The position numbers and the translations under genes are program-made. From Populus alba (Eukaryota > Streptophyta > Magnoliopsida > Malpighiales > Salicaceae), in assembly GCF_005239225.2 (NCBI RefSeq), contig NC_133286.1:21962572-22026571 (forward strand): a DNA stretch of 64,000 nt, in the 5' to 3' direction. The notes under the pieces are model-generated. The model had not been told where the DNA came from. It saw only the letters and a program-made list of their open reading frames with translations, and searched no databases. Every line of letters begins with the position of its first letter. Position 1 is the first letter of the stretch. Shown one piece after another: positions 21,057 through 32,405 of the stretch.

Positions 21057-24000
21057 ATGATATCTGGTGGTGGGCTGCTTGACGATGCTGAGGAGAAGCA
21101 GATAACAAAGACAGATGTGCGGGAGTGGCTGGCCGAGTATAAAGACGCTGTCTATGAGGCCGACGACTTCTTGGATGAGATTGCTTATGAAGCTCTACGG
21201 CAGGAGGTGGAAGCTGAAGCTCAAACCTTCATTAACCCACTTGAAATAAAGGTATTGAGAGAGATGGAAGAAAAATCAAGAGGCCTCCAGGAGAGACTAG
21301 ATCACTTAGTTAAACGAAAGGATGCCCTTGGTTTGATCAACCGCACGGGAAAAGAACCGTCATCGCCTAAAAGGCCAACAACTTCTCTGGTGGATGAACG
21401 TGGTGTTTATGGTAGAGATGATGACAGGGAAGCAATACTGAAGTTGCTTCTATCAGATGATGCAAATGAAGAAAACCCAGGTGTCGTTCCCATAGGGGGA
21501 ATGGGCGGGGTAGGTAAAACCACACTTGCCCAGCTTGTATACAATCACAGAAGAGTACAAGAGGGGTTCGACCTCAAAGCTTGGGTTTGTGTTTCAGAAG
21601 ATTTCAGTGTTTCGAAGTTAACCAAGGTTATCCTTGAGGGGTTCGGTTCAAAGCATGCTTGTGATAATCTGGATCAGCTCCAGACTAAGTTGAAGGAGAG
21701 ATTGCAGGGAAATAAATTCTTGCTTGTTTTAGATGACGTTTGGAATGAAGATTATGATGAATGGGATAGGTTTCTTACCCCCCTGAAGTACGGAGCACAA
21801 GGGAGTAAGATTCTTGTCACAACACGCAATGAAAGTGTAGCATCAGTCATGAGAACTGTTCCAACTCATCATCTAAAAGAATTGACGGAAGACAGCTGCT
21901 GGTCCGTGTTCGCCAGACATGCATTTCGTGGTGAAACTCCCAATGATTATGAAGAGTTGCTAGAGATTGGAAGAGAAATAGTGAGAAAATGTAAAGGCCT
22001 TCCTCTAGCTGCAAAAACACTCGGAGGTCTGCTACGCACCCAAAGAGATGTCGAGGAGTGGGAGAAGATATTGGAAAGCAATCTATGGGATTTACCCAAA
22101 GACAATATCCTCCCAGCCTTGAGATTAAGTTATCTTCATCTCCTGCCACATCTAAAGCAATGTTTTGCTTATTGTGCAATATTTCCAAAAGATTATTCAT
22201 TTCAAAAGGATGAATTAGTGCTCCTGTGGATGGCAGAGGGCTTCTTAGGCTGCTCCGTAGATGATGAGATGGAAAAAGCAGGTGCTGAGTGCTTTGATGA
22301 TCTCTTGTCAAGGTCGTTTTTCCAGCAATCAAGTGCCTCTCCCACATTTTTTGTGCAATCAGGCTTTGTGATGCACGATCTCATGCATGACTTGGCTACC
22401 CATGTGTCCGGTCAATTTTGCTTCAGCACCAGGTTGCGGGAAAATAATTCTTCCAAGGCCACCAGAAGGACTCGACATTTATCACTCGTAGGAGATACAA
22501 TATGCGGTTTTTCAAGCACAAAATTAGAAAACATCCGTGAAGCCCAACATCTACGCACATTCCGAACTTCTCCACACTATCAGATGTGTCCTCCCGAATT
22601 TTTTAAGATCTTTCAGTCAACACATTGTCGCCTACGAGTGCTATTCATGACTAATTGTAGAGATGCATCTATGTTGTCATGTTCAACTAGCAAGTTGAAG
22701 CATTTGCGGTATTTGGATCTCTCTCGGTCAGATTTAGTAACGTTGCCTGAAGAAGTGAGTGCTCTTCTCAATTTGCAAACCTTGATCTTGGAATATTGCC
22801 GACAACTTGCTAGCCTACCTGATCTTGGAAATTTAAAGCACTTACGACATCTGAATCTTCAAGGAACATTTAGAATCAAAAGGTTGCCTGAATCTCTGGA
22901 AAGGTTAATCAACTTGCGGTATCTTAACATCAAAGACACGGCTCTGACAGAGATGCCACCACATATAGGTCAACTGACAAAGCTCCAAACGTTGAACTAT
23001 TTTCTCGTGGGAAGACAGAGTGAGACTAGCATTAAAGAATTGGGAAAGCTACGACATCTACGGGGAGATCTTCATATTCGGAACCTTCAAAATGTGGTGG
23101 ATGCTCGGGATGCTGGTGAGGCAAATTTGAAAGGTAAAAAGCACCTTGATAAGCTGAGGTTTACATGGGATGGTGACACTCATGACCCGCAACACGTAAC
23201 AAGCACACTTGAGAAATTAGAGCCAAATAGAAAGGTGAAGGATCTTGAGATTGATGGTTATGGAGGTGTAAGGTTTCCGGAGTGGGTAGGAGAGTCCTTT
23301 TTCTCAAATATAGTGTCCTTGAAGCTCAGTGGATGTACAAACTGCATCTCCTTGCCACCGCTCGGGCAATTAGCTTCTTTAGAGGATCTCTCCATTGAAG
23401 GATTTGATAAAGTTGAGACTGTGAGCTCTGAGTTCTATGGGAATTGTACAGCTATGAAGAAGCCATTTAAATCCCTCAAAACATTATCTTTTAGAAGGAT
23501 GCCAGAGTGGCGCGAGTGGATTTCAGACGAAGGCAGCCGTGAAGCCTTCCCTCTTCTAGAGTGGCTTTCAATCCACGAATGCCTGAACCTTGCAAAGGCC
23601 CTACCTTGTCACCACCTTCCACGCGTAACAAGACTTACAATTCATGGATGTAAGCAGCTCGCGACTCCACTTCCTAGGTTTCCTAGGTTGCACTCTCTCG
23701 AAGTTTCTGGATCGCACTCCCTAGAGTCCCTAGGTTGTTCAGAAGTTGAGTTGTGTCCAGAAGGGGGTTTTCCCTCCACATTACAATCACTTGAGATTTG
23801 GGGTTGCAACAAACTCATTGCAGGCTGCATGCAATGGGGCTTGCAAACGCTCCCTTCTCTTTCACGCTTTCTTATTGGTTGGGACGAAAATATTGAATCC
23901 TTCCCTGAAGAGATGCTGCTGCCCTCAAGTCTTACAACTCTTGTAATCGATGACCTAAAACACCTGAAATCTCTTGACTACAAGGGGCTTCAACACCTCA

Positions 24001-24326
24001 CCTCTCTTAGAGAATTGACTATATGGGACTGCCCTCTGATTGAGTCAATGCCAGAAGAAGGGTTGCCCTCCTCCCTTTCTACTCTTCAAATTGAATATTG
24101 TCCTATGCTGAAATCTCTTCCAAGGCTTCAACACCTCACCTCTCTTGGAACATTGAATATAGGTTACTGCCCTCTGATTGAGTCAATGCCAGAAGAAGGG
24201 TTGCCCTCCTCCCTTTCTTCTCTTAAAATTCACATGTGTCCTATGTTGGGTGAAAGTTGTGAAAGCGAGAAAGGTAAAGATTGGCCCAAGATTTCTCACA
24301 TTCCTGAAATACATATTCGCAGTTAA
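21057..24326 (+). CDS. CC-NB-LRR disease-resistance protein (RPP13-like 1 class), N terminus missing
   Basis: An intracellular immune receptor of the non-TIR class. From the first in-frame ATG (21057) it has 1,089 residues; the frame is open upstream to about 20898 with no ATG. Motifs: CC remnant with ADDFLDEI (35-42), P-loop GMGGVGKTT (148-156), kinase-2 FLLVLDDVW (221-229), RNBS-B GSKILVTTRN, GLPL (314-317), RNBS-D CFAYCAIFPKDYSF, MHD (439-441), then LRRs to the stop. Compared with the NLR at 36318, about 47 residues of the CC are lost at the front, and about 15 more are absent after DDFLDEI. A homologous start lies 4.1 kb upstream at 16814. NB and LRR parts are undamaged, so loss of the 5' end may be recent, or the true start may be spliced in. 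The last LRRs hold a 46-residue internal duplication. Confidence 0.9.
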   Translation: MISGGGLLDDAEEKQITKTDVREWLAEYKDAVYEADDFLDEIAYEALRQEVEAEAQTFINPLEIKVLREMEEKSRGLQERLDHLVKRKDALGLINRTGKEPSSPKRPTTSLVDERGVYGRDDDREAILKLLLSDDANEENPGVVPIGGMGGVGKTTLAQLVYNHRRVQEGFDLKAWVCVSEDFSVSKLTKVILEGFGSKHACDNLDQLQTKLKERLQGNKFLLVLDDVWNEDYDEWDRFLTPLKYGAQGSKILVTTRNESVASVMRTVPTHHLKELTEDSCWSVFARHAFRGETPNDYEELLEIGREIVRKCKGLPLAAKTLGGLLRTQRDVEEWEKILESNLWDLPKDNILPALRLSYLHLLPHLKQCFAYCAIFPKDYSFQKDELVLLWMAEGFLGCSVDDEMEKAGAECFDDLLSRSFFQQSSASPTFFVQSGFVMHDLMHDLATHVSGQFCFSTRLRENNSSKATRRTRHLSLVGDTICGFSSTKLENIREAQHLRTFRTSPHYQMCPPEFFKIFQSTHCRLRVLFMTNCRDASMLSCSTSKLKHLRYLDLSRSDLVTLPEEVSALLNLQTLILEYCRQLASLPDLGNLKHLRHLNLQGTFRIKRLPESLERLINLRYLNIKDTALTEMPPHIGQLTKLQTLNYFLVGRQSETSIKELGKLRHLRGDLHIRNLQNVVDARDAGEANLKGKKHLDKLRFTWDGDTHDPQHVTSTLEKLEPNRKVKDLEIDGYGGVRFPEWVGESFFSNIVSLKLSGCTNCISLPPLGQLASLEDLSIEGFDKVETVSSEFYGNCTAMKKPFKSLKTLSFRRMPEWREWISDEGSREAFPLLEWLSIHECLNLAKALPCHHLPRVTRLTIHGCKQLATPLPRFPRLHSLEVSGSHSLESLGCSEVELCPEGGFPSTLQSLEIWGCNKLIAGCMQWGLQTLPSLSRFLIGWDENIESFPEEMLLPSSLTTLVIDDLKHLKSLDYKGLQHLTSLRELTIWDCPLIESMPEEGLPSSLSTLQIEYCPMLKSLPRLQHLTSLGTLNIGYCPLIESMPEEGLPSSLSSLKIHMCPMLGESCESEKGKDWPKISHIPEIHIRS
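23988..24240 (+). repeat. Two tandem LRR coding units, 138-base period
   Basis: CTTCAACACCTCACCTCTCTT recurs at 23988 and 24126; the segment coding [17 protein letters not shown] follows in both. The exact 46-codon period keeps the frame. Similarity between the copies is high, so the duplication is young. Confidence 0.9.
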
Positions 24327-25517
24327 AGGCAATTTCAGTTAAAATTTGGATGAATGAAATACAGATATTGTCCAAAATGTTGTATGTTTTTATTTTTTGT
24401 ATGTTGAAATACAGATATTTTAGCAACGGAATATTTCTTTTGCTAATTTAACAACAGAATGTGTATATATGATTTTTTTAATATCAACAAAGAATTTAGT
24501 AATAGAAAATCCATTGCTAAAAGGGATTAAAAAAAATTAAATTATGTAAGTAATTTGCAACGGATTTTTCGTTATTGACGTGCTTGGCAACATCAAATCT
24601 TTAACTGATTCCAAAAAATAAATCAAACCCTTAATTATATAAAATCCACATCCTTTCTCTCTTTCTCTTTTCCCGCATCTTCAAAAATTAAAAAAAAAAA
24701 AAAAAAAAAAGTTCTCCATCTCTTTCTCTAGTCTCTTCCCTTCCCCAAAAATTCGAAATTCAAAAACTTTTTTTTTATCTTTTATATATTATTTAACTTT
24801 GATTAACTTGTTTTTATTCCATATAAAGCAGAAGTTAAAAAATGATTTTGGAGTACATGTAAGTCATATCTTTTTTGGAGTTTACTGTTGTTCAGGACAA
24901 ATAATTAGTCATTTTCATATAATCCGCCATTTCCGCTCTCTAGTTAACTTGCATACATACAGAGAGATCATTTTGGTTAAATTATTAAGAAGCAAAGCAA
25001 ATTCCTTCATCAGATATGGGATTTCAAAGGAAAAAATAGGGATTTAAATCTTTACGGACCATTCGTAAACCATTGATCTGAGAGAGGGATATTTGGGTTT
25101 CGTGCTTCTTTCATAAATAAATAAATAAATAAAATTTTTCTCATGATGAGATTTCAGATATAATAAATTATGTTCGTTTGGATCTACGAAGGAAAGAGGA
25201 AGAAGAAGTGGAATGGCTAATGGCTAAGTTCTTAAATTGGATGACCGGCTTAGCAATTAAAGGGTTACTGGCTACTAAAAAAAATGATATGAATTATTAA
25301 CAACAAAAAATTAAATAAAAAAGAAGCTGATAACTGAAAAATCAGCAACGAAAATCCAATGTGAAGCTAAAACCTAAGCTATTAGAATAGTCAAGTTAAC
25401 TGTTTAAATTTACAATTGTGTCAGTGGAAGTTGGATAACTCATTAAAAAAATATTATATTAAAATAAAAAATTAAAAAAATATTGATTAAAATATAAAGT
25501 GAAAAGAAAGATTGGCA
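24327..25517. other. 3' flank of the NLR, no gene
   Basis: Probable 3' UTR, then AT-rich DNA with an A-run near 24688-24709, an AAAT-type run near 25115 and no recognisable coding frame. Confidence 0.5.
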
Positions 25518-26509
25518 TATAATAAAAGTTATTCCAATCAAATTCACTTTTTCGACCATGGGATCTCTCGGCAAATAAAGCAAGTAAAATTAATAAAATG
25601 TGGAACATAACTCTAATTTTCTAGCACCGCAATCATAGTTTTGAAACTCTACCCAGCCTAATGGGTTGACCTGAAACACAGCCGACTTGGAGCTAAAACT
25701 GAGCCGGGTTAAAGAAAAAATCCGGTATAACTCGACTGATTTATCGAGTTGACCCGACCACAAATCCGTACTTTATCAATGAAGGAAAAGTGATAAAAGA
25801 AGAAGAAGAGAGAAGAAATAAAGTAAAGTCTTCTTCTGCATTACTAGCACATCACGTGGAAAGAAAGATTATATAATAAAGTTATTCCAATCAAACCCGG
25901 CGAAGAAAGCAAGGACAAACAAAGTTACTCTATTTTCCAGTCACTTTTTCAACCGATGGGGCTTCTTGGCAAATAAAGCAAGGACAGACCGAGTTGACGC
26001 GCTACCTAACTCCTTTTTCCTGGCCCGCGCAATTCACGCATACACAAACACATCCGGAACAATATTCATAAAATTAATTAACATCCCGTTAAAAATATAC
26101 TTTAATTTAGAAAAGATTTTAAAATGTTATTTTTTTAATTTAATAATAACAAAGTTTTATATTAAATTGGTTCAGCTAAGTTAACTTGTTGGATTTATAA
26201 TTCAGATTATAAAATTATAATACCTGGTTCCCAAATAACTAAATATGGTTAAGTTTTTCCAATCAACCTCCTTTTTTTTTAAGATGTAATTTCTAGCAAA
26301 ATAAATCAAAGACAAACAGAGTACAATTTCAAAAAAAAAAAAAAAAGGATAGAATATCCCACCAATATTTAACCCACTTAAATTGAGTCCAAATCATAAG
26401 AGCATCTACAAAGGGTTTGTTAAATAAAAAGTTAAAAATTAAAAAATATTATTTTGACTCTTTCATGTTTATTTTATACACTTCAAAAAAATATTAAATA
26501 AAATGTCAA
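25518..26509 (+). repeat. 992-bp direct duplication, copy A
   Basis: Matches 30595-31586 almost throughout: the same order of tataataaaagttattcc, the gggttgacctg/cgagttgaccc module, the agaagaagaagagagaagaaat run, the cccgcgcaattcacgcatac word and the ttaaccyacttaaattgag tail. Both copies are 992 bases by my boundaries. Each contains three copies of the NLR-associated repeat. There is no coding capacity and no terminal repeats that would make it a transposon. Confidence 0.88.
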
Positions 26510-28150
26510 AATATCTTTTCTTTCTTATAAATACTATTTCTACCTGTCTATAAAAAAAAAAACTAAAAAAGTGGGGCCATCAAAAAATAAACCAATTAAA
26601 TATAGTCATATGAAATAAAAAACATCAAACTTATTAAAAAAAATAAAACACTTATTTCTCTCACTCCAATACAATTAGCTTTTCAACTAGTTTTTTCCAT
26701 TAAAATATATATAATAAAAAAAACTATATTTATATTTATTCAAAATATTATTTTATCAATTTAGTTATTCAAAATATTGTTATTAAACTCAGACCGGCCC
26801 GACGGTAATATAAAATTTACTATTTGAGATATAGAAGAAATTTGGTAAAAAGTTAGTGTGTGTGTGTGTGTAAGTGTGTGCTTGGATAAGAAGAAAAGGA
26901 AGAAAAAAAGAAAGAAGAGGGGAAACTACCATTTACATGTGATAGAGATATAATTGTAACGGAAACATAAAATTTTAAGGGAAGATCTTGAGGGAACATT
27001 AACCAAGCTTAGTGAGCATTAATTGGAAGGAATAAAAATCAAGTGAAAGTAAGTAGAAAAGAAGAGAGGAAGTTCAACAAGATTAAAGATGAGGAGGAGT
27101 TGAAAGCTTGATTTGGGAAGTTTTTTAGAGTTTAATTACTTGCTTGACAATGCATTCTAAAGATTTTTTATCTGAATTTTAATGGCTTAAATTTCTTAAT
27201 TGATTGAATTTTTGAAATTAAAAAGAAAGTTAGGGTTCTTGAATAAATTCGAGGGAAATAAAAATTTATTGTAATTTGTCATGGGGAATAATGTGAAAAT
27301 TAGAGTAAAGTAATTAAATTACTGTAATTGAAGTAAAATTTTTGATAATTAAATAGAGCTAGTGGCCGGCCAAATGATGAGAGATTCTAGGGGATTTAAT
27401 TGTGAATAAATGTTGTGAATTGATGAATAATGTAGTAAGTAGAACTGTATTTTGAATATCTCTTTACAACTTTTTAAATTTCATGGAACACTTGTGTTGA
27501 TTCTCGAGGGATGTACTTGAGAAAAGTAGGAACCAGCTAAGAAATTTATGTGCTGGTCCCAACTATGTTGTTGACACTTGACAGAAAGACTTCAACCACC
27601 AATCAAATTATTTTTAATTACTTTTTGTGCAATTTGTCACTTTTTTTATATTATTTACAATTTTGCTCTTGTTTTCTTATGAAAAAGAAGATGGACCCTT
27701 GTTATATTATCGTGGGAAATGAAAAAGAAGATGGACCCTTGTTTTCTCTTTTTATGGCCGGCGACCGGATATAAAAAGGGAGGAGATGAAGCTTTCATAT
27801 TATTTACAATTTTGCAGTCACTTTTTGTGTTGTGTAATTGCCCAGCTACCGGTACTATTTTAACACTGTTTAAAAGTCTAAATAATCAATATTTCCTCAA
27901 TTTATCTCTAAAAAAAATTCACTTCAATTAATAGCATTTTTTTTTATTTCTTATGTCAATGTTTACCTCTTTTTGATAAACTCGTAGAGGTCTAAAATTA
28001 TTCTGTCCAGTTATTACTTATTTAAATTCATTAAAATGTTTTAAATAAATTTTTAAAATTTTAATCTCAGAGTTTACATACATAATACATGAGTTATATA
28101 CATTATGATTCAAAATATTGTTATAACTAAATTAAAAAAAAAATACAAAT
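26510..28150. other. Intergenic DNA
   Basis: AT-rich. It includes a short (GT)n run at about 26858-26872 and a tandem 23-26-base duplication around 27678-27742 (aaaaagaagatggaccctt twice). No gene recognised. Confidence 0.5.
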
Positions 28151-28484
28151 GATCAAACCATTGATGCTGGTGATGCTCTCGTCTCCAGAATGGTCCGCTT
28201 GTACTTGGCTGATGGAGCTGAGGGAAAGCCAATGGCTGCAGAGTGCGACTGTGATTTTCGCGAAATGAATTAGGGCAAGCAAATTTTGTTTTCCATCATT
28301 TTGTAAATTCTCGCACCTGCTTGTTAGACGCCATAAATAGTCTAAGCTTGTTGTTGAGATTTTTTATTTTAGAGTTAATTTTCTTGAATATTAAGTTTTC
28401 TGATTTTTCTATATAATTAATTTTTAAAGTTGATTTGATTAGTATTATTGTACTTTTCTCATTCTCAAAAAAAAAAAAAAAAAA
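28151..28484 (+). pseudogene. Probable 5'-truncated processed gene copy with poly(A)
   Basis: A GC-richer island opens abruptly with 40 coding-like codons (GDALVSRMVRLYLADGAEGK ... CDCDFREMN) to a TAG at 28271-28273. About 190 bases of 3'-UTR-like DNA follow, then a run of 18 A (28467-28484). That layout, C-terminal codons plus UTR plus poly(A) with no 5' part, is what a truncated reverse-transcribed mRNA leaves. I do not recognise the parent gene, and a clear target duplication is not visible. Confidence 0.45.
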
Positions 28485-28714
28485 CTAGAAGAGTATTTTC
28501 TTTCTATTGAAAACATTTGTGGTTAGAACAAAGTATTTTCACTGGAGTGTCGTTTTGGGGATGCAACATGAACTTTACATGTCTAATTTGTACGGCATGA
28601 GAAGATGTTGCTTTCCATGGCTTCCCCTTAAAAAAAATTTCCATCACATTTGAGAATTTTATTATAAAAAAGATATCTCTTTTAAAGAAGAGAAGTGATA
28701 CCTAAAATTTATAA

Positions 28715-28945
28715 ATGATCTAAACTCTTAATTTTTAATGGATGTAAAATGTTAGTATCATGTTGCTGAAAAATCTTTTTAAGTGTATAATATGTTGCAT
28801 TAATAGGTTTAAAATGTTTTTTATTACTGAAATGCTTTTGAGAAGCGGCGTGCAGCTTCCTTTGCTGGCCAAAAACCGCCTTCGACCTTGTTGCTTGGAG
28901 GAGCATTAAGAGCCGGGGGTGGTGGTGGGGGCACAAGTCAATTTT
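28715..28945 (+). repeat. Dispersed repeat, copy 1 (gene-poor, transposon-like)
   Basis: Shares tttttaagtgtataatatg, ttattactgaaatgct and a GC-rich block (cctttgctggccaaaaaccgcc ... ggtgggg.cacaagtc) with 29680-29860. Probably a small transposon family; ends not resolved. Confidence 0.6.
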
Positions 28946-29186
28946 TTTTGTTATTGTTGTATTTTTTAATTTATATTATTAAAATTACATAAATTTATTC
29001 AACTCATTCAAACACGTGTCTCAATTGTTTTTTCTTTGAAAATGCTTATGGCTCCTTAACTTGCTTTATTTTACAGTAAAAAAATTTAGACCGGCTCGCG
29101 GACCTTATCTAATAATACATAAGACCAATATCAATATTTTAGGCTTAAATTTTGATTACAGAGAACAATAACAAGTTTAGTAGTAG

Positions 29187-29297
29187 TGCATGGTTATTTA
29201 TGTCCTATTTATTTTTATGATTCAAAATCATTTTTGAAAAAAATATATTATTTTGATGCATTTTCGAGTTAAAAAACACTTTGAAAAGTAACCATAA
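29187..29297. mobile_element. MITE-like element, partial copy
   Basis: Contains ttattttgatgcatttt and aaaaaacactttgaaaag followed by taaccataacctc, the right half of the MITE family seen at 18700. The left half is short or decayed. Confidence 0.5.
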
Positions 29298-29679
29298 CCT
29301 CACTAAAAAAAAAAAACCAATAACAGCAAATTGGAAGCGCTTATCTAGCTCCCAGAGCTTCTACATAACCTTTCAATATAATGATATTCCATCAAGGGAG
29401 TTTTTCAGAATCTCCAATTTTTTCAAGATAAAAATATTAATTGCATCTATACACTCATTTATGGGCATCTTCCCCGTCAAAGCTGGGAAAGTCACATATG
29501 GGTTGGTGCATCCTAAACTAAGAGTGCTCACCTTCACTAGGTATTAGCCTCCCTTGTGGAAAGTTGTAGTGTTTGAAGAAGGGATGCTTGTTGATAAGTT
29601 ATTCCCCTAAGGAGACCCTGAGTTCATTGCACTGTAATATGTTGCATTTAATAGTTTGGGGCAAAATTATACTAACTCT

Positions 29680-29860
29680 GATTATTTTTTAAGTCTATAA
29701 TATGTTGCATTTGAGGCAAAATTATTAGTTTTGAATGAGTTTATTACTAAAATGCTATTGGGAAGCACTTGCGGGGTCCTTTGCTGGCCAGAAACTGCCT
29801 TTCATTGTGGTGTTCAGAGCAGAGCATCAAGGGCTGTCTGATGGTGGGGCACAAGTCCAT
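29680..29860 (+). repeat. Dispersed repeat, copy 2
   Basis: Second copy of the repeat at 28715-28945, about 0.95 kb downstream in the same orientation. The GC-rich block reads cctttgctggccagaaactgcc. Confidence 0.6.
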
Positions 29861-30594
29861 TGATGATTTTTTTATTCACCTTCTTTTTTTTTTCCCTCCC
29901 CATCTTCTTTTCTTTCTCCTCTCCTCAAATACAAAAGTTTCCTTTTATTTTTTTTTAAACTATTTGATTTTTTTTTATTGTTATTTTTTCTATCTTTTAT
30001 TATTTAATTTTTACATCAAAATTTATCCTTATTCTTTTAATTAATATTTTTTTTCTAATTGATTTTTTTTTAATTCCATCCATCAACACTTGATTTCCAT
30101 TTATTTTAATGTCAAATTCAATTAATTTTTTTTATTACTATTTGTTTTATTTTATATCATTTTTTTAGTTGCCATTTTTTTCTTTCAAATTTTATCCCTC
30201 ATTATTTTGTGAAGAAGAATTTAACTTTATTATTTTTTTGGGTTTATCTTCTATAAAATTAGTCTTGACTCTTGAGCTCCTGACTAAGATCACGAGTTTC
30301 TAATATTAACACAAATTAACTTTGATTTTTTTTAGGTTTAAATTTTTGATTCTTTTTCCCATCTTATCATTCAATGTTTGATTTATAGAAAATTAGTCTT
30401 TATGTTTTTTTTGTTATCTTCTATGGGGTCAACGTGTTAACCCTTTTTGACTTATATCATTCTTTCCCATTGTTTTTTTTAGAAAAATTAATTTTATTCT
30501 TATTTTTTCCCTTTAACATTGAGTTATTTGATATTGAGGTTTATTAATTTATTTAATTTCTTTCGACGGGGTTGCTTCTATATCACGATCAAGT
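29861..30594. other. T-rich intergenic DNA
   Basis: Long T-rich tracts with tttttttatt words and no coding frame or clear element ends. Confidence 0.5.
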
Positions 30595-31586
30595 TATAAT
30601 AAAAGTTATTCCAATCAAACCCACTTTTTTGATCATGGGATCTCTGGGCAAATAAAGCAAGTAAAATTAATAAAATGTGAGACCTAATTCTAATTTTTTA
30701 GCACCCATAATCATAGTTTTGAAACCCGTTCAGTTTAATGGGTTGACTTGGAACACGACCAATTTGAAGCTAGAACTGGACCGGGTTAAAAAAAAAAAAC
30801 CCGATATAACTCGACTAACCTAGCGAGTTGACTCGATCACAAGCCCGTACTGTATCAATGAAGGAAAAGTGATAAAAGAAGAAGAAGAGAGAAGAAATAA
30901 AGTGAAGTCTTCTTCTGCATTATTAGCACATCACGTGAAAAGAAATATTATATAATAAAGTATTCCAATCAAACCCGGCGAAGAAAGCAAGGACAAACCA
31001 AGTTACTCCATTTTCCAGTCACTTTTTCAACCGATGGGGCTTCTTGGCAAATAAAGCAAGGACAGACCGAGTTGCTGTGCGACCTAACTCCATTTTCCTG
31101 GCCCGCGCAATTCACGCATACACAAACACATCCGGAACAATATTCATAAAATTAATTAACATCCCCTAAAAATATACTTTAATTTAGATAAGATTTTAAA
31201 ATGTTATTTTTTTAATTTAATAATAACAAAGTTTTATATTAAATTGGTTCAACTAAGTTAACTTGTTGGATTTATAATTCAGATTATGAAATTATAATAC
31301 CTGTTCCCAAAATAATCAAATATGATTAAGTTTTTCTAATCAAACCCTTTTTTTTAAAATGTAATTTCTAGCAAAATAAATCAAAAGACAAACAGAGTAC
31401 AATTTCAAAAAAAACAGAGAAAGATGGAATATCCCACCAATATTTAACCCACTTAAATTGAGTCCAAATCATAAGAGTATCTATGAAGAGCGTGTTAAAT
31501 AAAAAGTTAAAAATTAAAAAATATTATTTTGACTCTTTCATGTTTATTTTATACACTTCAAAAAAAAATATTAAATAAAATATCAA
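30595..31586 (+). repeat. 992-bp direct duplication, copy B
   Basis: Copy of 25518-26509. At its right edge (31586/31587) it joins LRR coding sequence with no spacer, so this edge is a rearrangement breakpoint. The equivalent edge of copy A joins unrelated AT-rich DNA. Confidence 0.88.
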
Positions 31587-32405
31587 GAAGGCAGCCGGGA
31601 AGCCTTCCCTCTTCTTGAGTTTCTTTCAATCGCAGAATGCCCCAACCTTACAAAGGCCCTACCTGGTCACAACCTTCCCCGTGTAACAAGTCTTATAATT
31701 AGAGGATGTGAGCAGCTCGCGAATCCACTTCCTAGGTTTCCTAGGCTGCACTCTCTCCTTGTTTCTGGATGCCACTCCCTAGAGTCCCTACCCGAGTAAA
31801 TTGAGCAAACGGGTTGTTCACCCTCTGATTTAGGGAAAATTAAAATCGAGGGCTGGGCTTCTCTCAAATGCGTCGCAATGGACTTGCACTCCAAGTTAAA
31901 TTCTCTTTCTATCTCTGACTGTCCAGATCTGGAATCACTATGTGCACATGAAAGACCTCTCAATGATCTCAACTCTCTCGATTCTTTGACAATCCGGGGG
32001 TGCCCTAAATTAGTTTCATTTCCCAAAGGAGGGTTACCTGCTCCAGTCTTGACACGACTTTTGTTAATAGAATGCATCAACCTGAAGCAGTTGCCTGAGA
32101 GTATGCCTTCCCTCCTCCCTTCCCTTGACTGTTTGGGAATAAGTTGTTGTAGAGAAGTTTGAGTTGTGTCGCAGAAGGGGGTTTTTCCCTCCACATTACA
32201 ATCACTTGAGATTAGGAATTGCAACAAACTCATTGCAGGCCGCATGCTTCTGCCCTCAAGTCTTACATCTCTGACCTACAACACCTGAAATCTCTTGACT
32301 ACAAGGGGCTTCAACACCTCACCTCTCTTGCATCATTGACAATATGGGGCTGCCCTCTGATTGAGTCAATGCCAGAAGAAGGGTTGCCCTCCTCCCGTTC
32401 TACTC
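31587..32405 (+). pseudogene. NLR leucine-rich-repeat pseudogene fragment
   Basis: Begins mid-codon with gaaggcagccgggaagcc, homologous to 23530 onward of the upstream NLR, and codes for LRRs (FPLLEFLSIAECPNLTKALP, then ISDCPDLESLCAHE, IRGCPKLVSFPKGGLPA). There is no CC or NB-ARC. Breaks: a TAA at 31797-31799, a frameshift near 32155-32170 where GISCCREV ends, and further stops before 32400. Sequence between about 31800 and 32160 is not in the upstream NLR, so the parent was a related but different gene. The end merges with a GC-rich repeat. Confidence 0.88.
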
